DNA of 62,625 nt from a virus. The notes beneath the pieces were generated by a model. That model ran no database searches, was not told the DNA's origin, and worked only from the letters and a program-made list of their open reading frames with translations. Shown here piece after piece: positions 16,533-23,817 of this stretch. The translations under genes were made by a program, and so were the position numbers. Position 1 is the stretch's first letter. Each line of letters opens with the position of its first letter. The stretch spans positions 1 through 62,625 of the IMG/VR virus record IMGVR_UViG_3300035490_000346; one strand, given 5' to 3'.

Positions 16533-16766
16533 CTACAGGCAGGCGGCGGCATCCTGGAGCCTGCACGCGGAGATGCCGTACAGCCTGTTCATGGGCGTGT
16601 ACAGCATGACTGCCACGGCCTCCTCCAGGCTCCCGAGCCTTATGGCCCTCTCAAGCGGCCGTCCGAACGTCTCGAACCCCGGGCCGACCCAGAAGGAGGG
16701 CTCCTCGCGGCCCTCGTCCGAGAACGTGACGACCCATGGGTCCTGGTTCCTATGATGCTTTCCCAT
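16533..16766 (-). CDS. Unknown 77-residue protein in the virion block
   Basis: ATG 16766 lies inside the 3' end of the upstream small membrane gene. The protein has a DPWVVTFSDEG start, an aromatic middle and two cysteines near the end. It is placed between virion genes and is likely a minor structural or assembly component. No family recognised. Confidence 0.5.
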   Translation of the reverse strand: MGKHHRNQDPWVVTFSDEGREEPSFWVGPGFETFGRPLERAIRLGSLEEAVAVMLYTPMNRLYGISACRLQDAAACL

Positions 16767-16914
16767 CTTCTCCCGTCTTCTTTCCGGTCCCGGTCAGCTT
16801 ATGCCATAGCCACGCTGGCCCGGCCAGCACAGCGATGATGAGCCCGGCTACCACCCCCGAGCCGTACTCCTGCTGGTCGGCCTCCTGGCCGTTGTCCTTC
16901 CTTGGGGTACCCAT
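16750..16914 (-). CDS. 54-residue single-pass membrane protein
   Basis: ATG 16914, stop at 16750-16752. A polar Gln/Asp-rich N-terminus is followed by ~20 hydrophobic residues (GVVAGLIIAVLAGPAWLW) and a Lys/Gly-rich tail, the form of a one-helix membrane protein. Small membrane proteins among virion genes are sometimes holin or spanin partners, but there is no specific evidence here. It overlaps the next gene. Confidence 0.5.
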   Translation of the reverse strand: MGTPRKDNGQEADQQEYGSGVVAGLIIAVLAGPAWLWHKLTGTGKKTGEDGKAS

Positions 16915-16919
16915 CGCGG

Positions 16920-18698
16920 CTACCAGCTACTACCCTGCCCTAGCCTCGTGTCGGTCACCTGGTCGATGTCGCCCACGTTCGTCTCCTTGTCCATTATCTT
17001 GACGGGCAGGGCGCTGTAGTCAACGCCGGGCGGCGGCGGCGGCACGGTCTGGGTGATAGGCTCAATCCACTGGTGGATAGAGCGCCGGATGTCCCCGATG
17101 GACACGAACCAGCTAATCCTCGGGTACCAGCGGTTCTCTATCTGTATCTTGCCTCCACCGTCGTAGTACAGGATGTTCCACTCGCTGCCGTCATGGGCCT
17201 GGAACACGGCACCGGGCAGCATGTAGGCGAAGAAAATCTCGTCCCCCTCTATCGGCGACAGGGGGTTGGGGAGCTGCAAGGTGCCGGGGTTGGGCTTGAA
17301 CTGGGCGAACGTGCTGGTGCGCACGTCGTCCGGGTCCCCCACGATGGCCTGTAGCTCCTGGTCTGGGTTCGGGTGGTCTTCCTCGCACAGCACCCTGGCC
17401 GTCTTGGCCAGGTCGGCGGTCAAATCCTTGGCTTCCATTCCCATAGCCGTCCCTCTCTTAGTCTCGGCAACCAAGCTGCCGAGCAGGCCCACGCCTCTCT
17501 TATGGGTTGGATAGTCCCTATCCTCGCCATCCTTCCCCCCCTCCGCCTCCTGGATTCTCTCGTCCACGGCATCGTCGTCCAGCGACCTCAGGGCCCAGTT
17601 CTTGTCCTCAAGCCGTATCTCCACCACCTGGCCGGGGGACGGCCCTCCCCCCTGGGGTATCTTCCTGGGGTCCCCGTCCGTCAGGATGCACGGCAGGGCG
17701 AGCTGGAGGCGGGAGTGGCTGAAGGCGGCCACGCTCCCCCCCGTCTCCTCGAACACCTTCTTGGCCCTCTCCTGGAGCCAGTGGACTATCTTTACCGCCC
17801 GGTCGTAGAACTCCCTGTAGGGCCTGCCCCCAGGCGGGGCCTTCTCCATGCCCTGCTGGAGCGCCAGCATCTCCCCCTCGTGGTCCCGCACGTAGTCCCC
17901 GGACCACTTCCCCAGGTCCCAGGGGCGCAGGTTGGGGATAAGGTAGAGAGCGGCCCCGGTCGCCCTTGCCACCTCCCTGGCGGTCTCGGCCGCCCTGTCC
18001 AGGTCGGACGAGTATATCTCCTTTACATCCAGGCTCTTGAACTTCTTGGCGTCCTCCCTGGCCTCCCTCTTCCCCTCCTCGTCCAGGGGGACGTTGGCCC
18101 ATCCCCGGATGCGGCTGTCGAGGGAGTCCCCCGTGGTGGTGTTGTAGGGGGTATGCCCGTGCCGCCCGAAGTAGACCGTGGGCTTGCCCTCCCCGGACGC
18201 GGTCCGCCTGTGCGTGGAGAAGGCAGTCCTCCTGGCCTCCCTGATGGCCTCCTTTACCCCCCCGAGGGGGGTGCCCCCCCAGTCCATGATAACTCCCTTG
18301 CCCTCGTCGAACATATAGGCCATGTCCTCCCAGCCGGGGCCAGCGCTTGCCATGGGCCTCCACCCGTGCCAGAAGACCTCTATATCCCCAGGGGGCACGG
18401 GCCTCTCCACGAAGAACTCGCCTGCGTCCCCCCCGCTCCTGGCATCCCCCAGGCTGGGTGCCCCTACCCGCAGGATGACGGGCTGGTATGCCGGGATGGT
18501 CCCCCAGGTCTCCAGGTCGTGCCGGAATATAATCTCCCCGAAGTACCAGGCATCCTTCAGGGTGCTGGAGAAGAACACCTTGCCGAGCGAGCCTGCCCCG
18601 AGGTCCCCGCCCCAGTTCGTATCCTCCGAGGGCCTTAGCCCCTCCCTCTGGATTCCTGGGATGCGGCTGGCAGGGGTACAGTGGTATAGGTACCTCAT
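16920..18698 (-). CDS. ADP-ribosyltransferase-like / histidine phosphatase / virion-domain fusion
   Basis: Three regions can be seen. Residues 1-~120 start with YLYHCTP (His 6), followed by EGLRPS, GKVFFSS and a GEFFVERPVPPGDIEV segment. This recalls the KptA/ART-like fold, whose active site uses His and a late Glu, with NAD+ as substrate. Residues ~172-350 are a histidine phosphatase: GRHGHT near 178, SSDLDRAAETA, and a second His in AFSHSR near 328. From Met 419 a separate beta-rich virion-like domain begins. An AGAGAGGGAC ribosome site stands directly before Met 419 (base 17444), so a 174-residue protein could also be made alone. ART assignment is by pattern. Confidence 0.65.
   Translation of the reverse strand: MRYLYHCTPASRIPGIQREGLRPSEDTNWGGDLGAGSLGKVFFSSTLKDAWYFGEIIFRHDLETWGTIPAYQPVILRVGAPSLGDARSGGDAGEFFVERPVPPGDIEVFWHGWRPMASAGPGWEDMAYMFDEGKGVIMDWGGTPLGGVKEAIREARRTAFSTHRRTASGEGKPTVYFGRHGHTPYNTTTGDSLDSRIRGWANVPLDEEGKREAREDAKKFKSLDVKEIYSSDLDRAAETAREVARATGAALYLIPNLRPWDLGKWSGDYVRDHEGEMLALQQGMEKAPPGGRPYREFYDRAVKIVHWLQERAKKVFEETGGSVAAFSHSRLQLALPCILTDGDPRKIPQGGGPSPGQVVEIRLEDKNWALRSLDDDAVDERIQEAEGGKDGEDRDYPTHKRGVGLLGSLVAETKRGTAMGMEAKDLTADLAKTARVLCEEDHPNPDQELQAIVGDPDDVRTSTFAQFKPNPGTLQLPNPLSPIEGDEIFFAYMLPGAVFQAHDGSEWNILYYDGGGKIQIENRWYPRISWFVSIGDIRRSIHQWIEPITQTVPPPPPGVDYSALPVKIMDKETNVGDIDQVTDTRLGQGSSW
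17445..17460 (-). promoter_or_regulatory. Internal ribosome site for a nested 174-aa product
   Basis: On the minus strand AGAGAGGGACGGCT stands directly before ATG 17444, in frame with the fusion gene. It matches the AGAGAGG-type sites of neighbouring late genes. The next codons (MGMEAKDLTADL) look like a natural N-terminus. A TAA in another frame lies just upstream, as at a normal gene junction. Confidence 0.5.
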
Positions 18699-18701
18699 GC
18701 C

Positions 18702-20021
18702 CTATGCCTCTATCCTCCCGAAGGTTACCGTCCTGCCGATGGGCACCTCGACCGTGTTCTCCCAGGGCTCGCGTCCGGGCAGGGTCTCCCTGGCATCGAA
18801 GAGCGGCTCCCCGTCCCCCCTCGGGTGGTGGGGGTCGAGGCCCTGGTCGGGGTTGTCCCTTACCACAGGGTTGTAGAGCGTGGGCAGGCCCGTGTTGATG
18901 GGGATAAGGTAGCGGGTGTCGCCGGGCTTCAGCAGCTCGGTGTCGAAGTCCTGCTGGAGGAGTATCCCCCTGGGCATCTTCGAGGTTACTCCGTGGATAA
19001 TCAGCCTGTCCCCGTTCCTCCTGACGATGAGGTCTCCGTCCTGCACGATGGGGGTGTTGGTCAGGTAGCTGCGGCTCTCCCTGGCTGCCTTTATGCCCCC
19101 TCCCTCGTCCAGCTCGCGCACCAGGGCGGTGTCCGGGGGCACGTACAGGATGTCGTAGGGGCCGTAGTACCCCCCCACTATCCCGACCTCGAAGCACGAC
19201 TTGCAGCCATGGCGGGGGGCACCGAGGCCGGACTCCGGGCGGGTGCAGCCGCAGGGCTCCCCCCTCGTCCGCCTGAACAGGATGTAGGCCGGCTCCCCTA
19301 CCTGCTCGAATATCCAGTGGTTGCGCCTTACCATCTCGGCGTACTCCCAGGTCATGCTGTCCACCTCCTGGGTGTTCACTACCCTCGTGCCGGGAGCGCC
19401 GGGCGCATGAAGCTCCCCGTGGTCCCCGACAGGCACGATGGTATAGAACTGCCGGACCATGGAGGTATAGATGTCCACGTAGTTCTCCAGGCGCTTGTAG
19501 GTCACCTCGAACTTCTGTATCCCGGAGTAGTCCACCACGCTGACATTCTCCGTGTAGACCTGGGCCTGGTCCGAGACCGCCCCTCCCCTCGGGAGGTCGT
19601 TGTCGGCCGGCAGGTAGACGGCATAGTCGAGGGGCACCACGGCTATGGGGCGTACCTCCACGGTCTCGTTGGAGGGGGTAGTCAGGACGACCCTGACGTC
19701 ATCGGGGCTGGTGGCCAGCTTTGGCCGTGCCGCCACGATGTCGGAGTAGGGTGCCTCGGGGAGCCGAAACCTCCACGTGCCCATCGTCCCCCTGTCAATC
19801 CAGTCCCCCGGCCTCACCTCGTAGGTCACCTCCTCCAGGGCCGCCTGGTCCCTCCAGAAGTGCCCCTTCCATGCCCCTCCCCGGTTCAGCCTCTTCCAGT
19901 TGCTCGGGTAGTCGTGCGCCCTGTAGATATTGTACCCTTTCGTTGCCTCGGGGTCGTCTATCCACCAGAGGTCGCGGCTCCCCACATAGCTGGAGTTAAG
20001 GACGAGAATCTCGTTTACCAT
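18702..20021 (-). CDS. Virion structural protein, 439 aa
   Basis: The protein is beta-rich and aromatic, with a long series of short strands, a CGCTRP...CKSC cysteine group near residues 255-275 (likely one zinc site), and a Pro/Gly-rich C-terminus. It opens the minus-strand virion transcript and ends three bases before the start of the fusion gene, so they are coupled. Composition and context point to a tail or neck component; homology was not recognised. Confidence 0.6.
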   Translation of the reverse strand: MVNEILVLNSSYVGSRDLWWIDDPEATKGYNIYRAHDYPSNWKRLNRGGAWKGHFWRDQAALEEVTYEVRPGDWIDRGTMGTWRFRLPEAPYSDIVAARPKLATSPDDVRVVLTTPSNETVEVRPIAVVPLDYAVYLPADNDLPRGGAVSDQAQVYTENVSVVDYSGIQKFEVTYKRLENYVDIYTSMVRQFYTIVPVGDHGELHAPGAPGTRVVNTQEVDSMTWEYAEMVRRNHWIFEQVGEPAYILFRRTRGEPCGCTRPESGLGAPRHGCKSCFEVGIVGGYYGPYDILYVPPDTALVRELDEGGGIKAARESRSYLTNTPIVQDGDLIVRRNGDRLIIHGVTSKMPRGILLQQDFDTELLKPGDTRYLIPINTGLPTLYNPVVRDNPDQGLDPHHPRGDGEPLFDARETLPGREPWENTVEVPIGRTVTFGRIEA

Positions 20022-20026
20022 TGCCC

Positions 20027-20040
20027 CCTACTGATAAAGG
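20027..20040 (-). promoter_or_regulatory. Late-type start element before the 439-aa structural gene
   Basis: On the minus strand CCTTTATCAGTAGG ends 6 bases before ATG 20021. It is like CCTTTAGTAGG at 37750-37760 and 48195-48205, with two extra bases. It lies 25 bases from the divergent early promoter at 20065. Confidence 0.35.
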
Positions 20041-20064
20041 GGCTGGTAGTCCTCCCGCCCGCAG

Positions 20065-20099
20065 AATCCCGCCAGAGGCGGTGTATCCTGGTGTATACT
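20065..20099 (+). promoter_or_regulatory. Early-type promoter of the Ku island
   Basis: AATCCCGCC (20065-20073), 20 bases, TATACT (20094-20099). Within the spacer TGTATCCT stands 10 bases before TGTATACT, a direct repeat on one face of the helix. GGTGGAGGG follows at once as ribosome site for ATG 20116. Confidence 0.7.
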
Positions 20100-20115
20100 G
20101 TAGGTGGAGGGCAGC

Positions 20116-20331
20116 ATGGACTTCAAAAATAACATGGTCAAGGGCATGGAAGACAACCCGATGGGCATCCCCGAGTACGAGTATACGGTAAGGGTCAGGG
20201 TCCGGGCCATCCGCCAGTCCGACGCCGACTACCTGGCGGAGGACATCGCAGAGGGCCTCGCCCGCAGCACCAAGGGCCTCAGCACGGCCTCTGTCTGCTC
20301 CGCGCAGGTCACCGAGGCCAGGAAGCTGTAA
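20116..20331 (+). CDS. Unknown 71-residue protein, first gene of the Ku island
   Basis: ATG 20116 has GGTGGAGGG upstream; an in-frame GTG at 20104 is less likely. The protein has a strand-rich middle (YTVRVRVRAI) followed by a helix, the beta-alpha-beta pattern of a small ferredoxin-like domain. It has its own promoter at 20065 and is followed by a second promoter before Ku. No family recognised. Confidence 0.6.
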   Translation: MDFKNNMVKGMEDNPMGIPEYEYTVRVRVRAIRQSDADYLAEDIAEGLARSTKGLSTASVCSAQVTEARKL

Positions 20332-20332
20332 G

Positions 20333-20367
20333 AATCCTGCCCATATCCGTGTATCCTGATGTATACT
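20333..20367 (+). promoter_or_regulatory. Early-type promoter of the Ku gene
   Basis: AATCCTGCC (20333-20341), 20 bases, TATACT (20362-20367), with the TGTATCCT/TGTATACT direct repeat. GCGGAGGG follows, then ATG 20390. It begins two bases after the previous stop codon. Confidence 0.7.
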
Positions 20368-20389
20368 ATAAGCGGAGGGAAAAAAGATC

Positions 20390-21394
20390 ATGGCAAAAGC
20401 AGCAAGGACCGTAGCGGATATCGCCAGCCAGCTCAGCGCTGTGCTCAAACCGCAGCCCGCCAATGCCCCCCAGGCCGCCCCCAAAGAGAAGGTCTATGTC
20501 AGCAAGGCAACATGGACCGGCACTATCTCGGTCGCCCCTGGCCTTGCCTTTAAGGCGAAGCTCTACAAGGCCACCAACGACCCCACGGAAGGCTTCAAGT
20601 CCAACATGGTACACCAGTGCTCCGCCGCCGCCAATGACGGGACCGTGGAGTACTCGCAGCTAAAGCAGGGCAGCATGAAGTGCTCCGTGTGCGGCGTCGA
20701 TGTCCCCAAGGAGAGCGTCCAGAAGGGCATCCCCAATGGCGATGGCACCTTCACCATCATCAGCGATGACGAGAAGAAGTCCTGCATGGTCCGCTCCGAG
20801 GGCGAGATGCAGGTCCTCCGCCTTGTCCCCTCCCGCGATGTTGACCCTATCTACTTCGACGGCGCGTCCGAGTTCCTGGGGCCCGAGAAGGGTGCCGAGA
20901 AGTTCTATGTCGGGCTGCGCAAGATGCTCGGCAAGGGCCTTGTAGCCCTCGCCGTGAACGTCCAGCGCGGGCAGGAGTACATGCTGGTCCTCCGCCCCTA
21001 CGGCAAGGACGGCATCATCGCCAACTACATCCGCCGCGAGCACGAGGTCCGTGCGTGCGACAAGTTCCCCATGGTCGCCCTGAGCCAGCAGGAAGAGGGG
21101 CTCTTCTCGCAGCTAGCCGATGCCCTGACGGGCAGGTTCGACACCGAGGAGTTCCCTGACACCTACGCCAGCAACCTGCGCGGGCTTATCGTTGCCAAGC
21201 AGTCCGGCACCGCTGCCCCCGTGGTCGAGAAGCAGGCCCCCGCCGCCGTGGCGGTTGACCTGATGGCGGCCCTCCAGGCATCCATCAACGCCGCCAAGGC
21301 GAAGCAGGGCGGCCAGCCTGTCGCCGTTGCCGAGCAGCTTATCGCCGAGAAGGCCGCCGAGGCCAATACCGCTGCCAAGTTCGCTATCAACTAG
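20390..21394 (+). CDS. ku: Ku-like DNA end-binding protein
   Basis: Residues ~42-205 follow the bacterial Ku core: WTGTISVAPGLAFKAKLYKAT at the start, a CSVCG zinc-knuckle-like remnant near 99-102, a VQKG turn, a SDDEKK segment, VDPIYFDGASEFLGP around 151-165, the K-x-Y helix and LRPYGKDG. Ku rings thread onto DNA ends and recruit ligase in non-homologous end joining. The 334-residue length is near bacterial Ku (~270-300) with an N-terminal extension of ~40 and an Ala-rich C-terminal tail. The next gene is an ATP-dependent ligase, the normal partner. Phage Ku proteins are known (Mu Gam, mycobacteriophage Omega and Corndog). Confidence 0.88.
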   Translation: MAKAARTVADIASQLSAVLKPQPANAPQAAPKEKVYVSKATWTGTISVAPGLAFKAKLYKATNDPTEGFKSNMVHQCSAAANDGTVEYSQLKQGSMKCSVCGVDVPKESVQKGIPNGDGTFTIISDDEKKSCMVRSEGEMQVLRLVPSRDVDPIYFDGASEFLGPEKGAEKFYVGLRKMLGKGLVALAVNVQRGQEYMLVLRPYGKDGIIANYIRREHEVRACDKFPMVALSQQEEGLFSQLADALTGRFDTEEFPDTYASNLRGLIVAKQSGTAAPVVEKQAPAAVAVDLMAALQASINAAKAKQGGQPVAVAEQLIAEKAAEANTAAKFAIN

Positions 21395-21402
21395 GAGCCG
21401 TG

Positions 21403-22179
21403 ATGAAGGCAGAGCTACTGACTCCGATAGGTATACCGAGGCTGATGGCCCTTGCCAGGGACGACAACTACGGCTTCCAGCAGAAGCACGACGGGCACCG
21501 CACGCAGGTCGAGAAGCACGGCAGCACCATAAGGACCTACAACCGGGAGGGGGAGCCCACGCAGCCCCTCCCTCCCTCCCTGCAAGGCACCCTCCTGGCA
21601 AGCGGCATCCCGGACTTCTATATCGACACGGAGCGGGTGGGCAAGCGGCTCATCGTCCTGGACGTCGTCAGCCTCCTGGGCTCCAGCCTGAGGGTCCTGC
21701 CCTACAGCAGCCGCGAGCCTATCGCCCACCAGGCGTTCGACCATGCGGGGCCGGGGGTAGAGGTCATCGGCACCGTCCTGGGGACGGGGGCCAAGCTGGC
21801 CTTCCTGGAATGGCTCATCCGCACCAGGGCAGAGGGCGTGGTCGTGCGCGACATGAGGAAGCCCTACAGGGAAGGGGATGCCTGCCAGCACTTCAAGCTC
21901 AAGTTCGTCAAGGAGTGCGATGCCGTGGTCATAGGCCCCTCCCCGGACGGCAAGGACAGCGTCCGCATAGGGCTGTACCGGGAGGACGGTACCCTGCACG
22001 AGATATCCGGGGTAAGCCTCAGGAACAAGTTCCAGGCCCAGCCCGGCGAGGTCGTGACGGTGCGCTACCTGTGCGTCACCAGGGACCTGCACATACGGGA
22101 GCCCCATCTTGTCCGCAAGCGGGACGATAAGAGGGCCTCCTGCTGCTGGCTGAGCCAGCTTACCGAGGAGCAGATATGA
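21403..22179 (+). CDS. ATP-dependent DNA ligase (minimal, NHEJ-type partner of Ku)
   Basis: The 258-residue protein has motif I KHDGHR with the adenylated Lys at residue 28, motif III FYIDTERVG near 74, motif IV AEGVVVR near 145 and motif V FKLKF near 165, then a short OB-fold region. This is the minimal nucleotidyltransferase/OB ligase form. It starts eight bases after Ku, at ATG 21403 behind AGGAG. The pairing implies end joining, possibly genome circularisation on entry or repair of defence-made breaks. IDTE instead of the usual DGE in motif III is noteworthy. Confidence 0.88.
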   Translation: MKAELLTPIGIPRLMALARDDNYGFQQKHDGHRTQVEKHGSTIRTYNREGEPTQPLPPSLQGTLLASGIPDFYIDTERVGKRLIVLDVVSLLGSSLRVLPYSSREPIAHQAFDHAGPGVEVIGTVLGTGAKLAFLEWLIRTRAEGVVVRDMRKPYREGDACQHFKLKFVKECDAVVIGPSPDGKDSVRIGLYREDGTLHEISGVSLRNKFQAQPGEVVTVRYLCVTRDLHIREPHLVRKRDDKRASCCWLSQLTEEQI

Positions 22180-22349
22180 CGCTGAGGGAACAGATCGAGG
22201 CTGTCGTCAGGAAGGCCAAGGCCGCGAATGCCGATGACGAGCGGAACGGCGAGGGCTCCTTCTACGTGCTCGGCTATATCGCATGCGCCCAGGACGTCCT
22301 CCGCGTGCTCGACGGGAAGACCCCGGCCAGCGCCTACTGGGAGGTATAA
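22176..22349 (+). CDS. Unknown 57-residue protein
   Basis: ATGA overlap with the ligase stop sets the start at 22176; the stop is at 22347-22349. It is a compact helical, charged protein with one Cys. The next gene begins in its stop (TAATG). Belongs to the Ku-ligase transcript; no family recognised. Confidence 0.55.
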   Translation: MTLREQIEAVVRKAKAANADDERNGEGSFYVLGYIACAQDVLRVLDGKTPASAYWEV

Positions 22350-22546
22350 TGGTAGCAGTCACCCACGGGAGGGCAGAGAGGCTCCCCGAGGAAGAAGTAA
22401 ACGATATCCTATGGGAGATAGCTGCGGACATCCTGGGCCCGGCTTACAGGGCGGCCTACGAGAGGCTGTACTCGCTCAAGGAGGATGTCAGGGTGCAGTA
22501 TACCCCGCCGTTCCGGCATAAGAGGAGGCCTATACCGTGTCCCTAA
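22349..22546 (+). CDS. Unknown 65-residue protein
   Basis: It starts at the ATG of TAATG (22349), so is coupled to the preceding gene; GGGAGG lies 10 bases upstream. The sequence is helical and acidic, then basic at the end. It overlaps the next gene by 10 bases. Unknown role. Confidence 0.5.
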   Translation: MVAVTHGRAERLPEEEVNDILWEIAADILGPAYRAAYERLYSLKEDVRVQYTPPFRHKRRPIPCP

Positions 22547-22749
22547 CAAAGCTGCTCAGGAAGCTGGCTTTCCATGCTGCCGTGGTCATAAGCGGCACCT
22601 GTGCCATCGTCCTGCTGATGGTCAGGCTGGTTACGAAGGGGGCCATCCCTGCCCAGCGGGCGGTTGAGCTGGGGTTCTGGCTGGCCATGGTTCTTGGCCT
22701 CGTGCTCGGGCTGCTCACCGTCTTCCTTGAGGGGAAAGGGGTTATCTGA
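22537..22749 (+). CDS. Two-helix membrane protein, GTG start
   Basis: GTG 22537 with AGGAGG about 12 bases upstream. Two hydrophobic helices span residues ~10-30 and ~45-65, joined by a short basic turn. It overlaps the next gene by one base. Possibly a membrane partner of the neighbouring small proteins; no known family. Confidence 0.55.
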   Translation: MSLTKLLRKLAFHAAVVISGTCAIVLLMVRLVTKGAIPAQRAVELGFWLAMVLGLVLGLLTVFLEGKGVI

Positions 22750-22946
22750 TGGGCCTATTCCAGCGCTTCCTGCGCCTCTTTGCCAGGAAGAGGAAGGCAC
22801 TGCCCGACTACATCCTGTTCGCCCCCTGCCTGCGCCATGGCGTCCGCTGCCGCAGCTACGAGGAGATATACGACCCGAGCACGGGACGCCTCCGCCCCGA
22901 GATGTTGGCCATGATTCCTCCCTACGCCCTATCCCCTTACCTATAG
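22749..22946 (+). CDS. Unknown 65-residue basic protein
   Basis: The ATG at 22749 shares a base with the previous stop. The N-terminus is amphipathic and Arg/Phe-rich, then a Cys pair and an acidic middle. It ends two bases before promoter 22948. No function visible. Confidence 0.5.
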   Translation: MGLFQRFLRLFARKRKALPDYILFAPCLRHGVRCRSYEEIYDPSTGRLRPEMLAMIPPYALSPYL

Positions 22947-22947
22947 G

Positions 22948-22982
22948 AATCCCGCCCGGTTTTGTGTATCCTGGTGTATACT
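22948..22982 (+). promoter_or_regulatory. Early-type promoter before gene 23004
   Basis: AATCCCGCC (22948-22956), 20 bases, TATACT (22977-22982), with the TGTATCCT/TGTATACT repeat. GGTGGAGGG follows as ribosome site. Confidence 0.7.
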
Positions 22983-23003
22983 GTAGGTGGAGGGAAAAAC
23001 GTT

Positions 23004-23225
23004 ATGGCATGGCAACTACCAAACAGGAAAACCAAGAAAAGGACCCCTGTAACCAGGGACGAGAGATTCGGCAACTCCGTCGCCGAGCTTATGGATACCC
23101 TGGAGACGGTCAGGAAGAATAGCCAGAGCCTTCCTAGTGGGCTCCTGGACAAGGTCCACGGGAGGGTCGAGGACCTGACTATCCTTATCCAGAGGGCCAT
23201 CCTTATCCAGAAGGCCCTTGACTAG
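23004..23225 (+). CDS. Unknown 73-residue helical protein
   Basis: ATG 23004 lies behind GGTGGAGGG. The N-terminus is basic (NRKTKKR), then a long amphipathic helix with heptad-like Leu/Ile spacing, suggesting a coiled coil that may bind nucleic acid. It is the last gene of the Ku island and overlaps the convergent phosphatase gene by four bases. Confidence 0.55.
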   Translation: MAWQLPNRKTKKRTPVTRDERFGNSVAELMDTLETVRKNSQSLPSGLLDKVHGRVEDLTILIQRAILIQKALD

Positions 23226-23815
23226 GCCTTTACCCACTCCCGCTTGACCTCCACCCAGTCCCCTGGCAGTACCTCTTCCTTCTCGCCGCAGGCGAACTGG
23301 AAGTCGGCTATGTCCGGCAGCCCGGCGAACAGCCACCTCGTCCCCAGCATGATATTGACAAGGTGGGTGCATACCACCACGTGCCCCTCCTCGGGGGCAT
23401 CGTAGATGACCTTCTTTATGCCCTCCGTCAGCCTTTCCAGGAAGGCGTTCATCGACTCCCCGCCCTTGGGGGACAGGTCCCTGCCCGCCCCCGTGGCGAG
23501 TATCCCCAGCACGTCCCTGACCTCCGACACTGGCTTGGCGTTCAGGATGCCGTAGTCGCGGGACTTCAGCCCCTCCAGCTTCTCCACCTTCAGCCCGTAC
23601 TCGTGCGCCACGGTAGTGGCGAGGATGGACGCCCTCTCCAGGGGGCTGCTGTATACCTGCCTGATGCAGCAGAACTTGGACTTGATGCTGCCCACCACCC
23701 TGGGTATCTGGGCGAACCCGTCCGGGGACAGGGGGATGTCCAGGCCCCCGCGCAGGCGGATAGGCTCCGTGTTGTAGGCCGTCTGAGTGTGGCGCAGGAA
23801 CACGATGCGTTTCAC
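23222..23815 (-). CDS. Histidine phosphatase superfamily protein
   Basis: The 197-residue protein begins with VFLRHTQT (RHT at residues 8-10), the phosphohistidine loop. It continues with LSPDG, YSSPLERA and a CTH segment near residue 150 carrying the second catalytic His. This is the phosphoglycerate-mutase-like fold, which removes phosphate from sugars, nucleotides or proteins. The substrate is not evident. A second phosphatase domain is fused in the protein at 16920-18698, so the phage has two. It follows the homing endonuclease gene by two bases. Confidence 0.85.
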   Translation of the reverse strand: MKRIVFLRHTQTAYNTEPIRLRGGLDIPLSPDGFAQIPRVVGSIKSKFCCIRQVYSSPLERASILATTVAHEYGLKVEKLEGLKSRDYGILNAKPVSEVRDVLGILATGAGRDLSPKGGESMNAFLERLTEGIKKVIYDAPEEGHVVVCTHLVNIMLGTRWLFAGLPDIADFQFACGEKEEVLPGDWVEVKREWVKA

Positions 23816-23817
23816 TT

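Noticed and set aside
17373-18638. Long plus-strand open frames over the minus-strand virion genes
   Set aside because: They show shadow composition (Pro, Gly, Leu, Val) and conflict with recognisable phosphatase motifs on the other strand.
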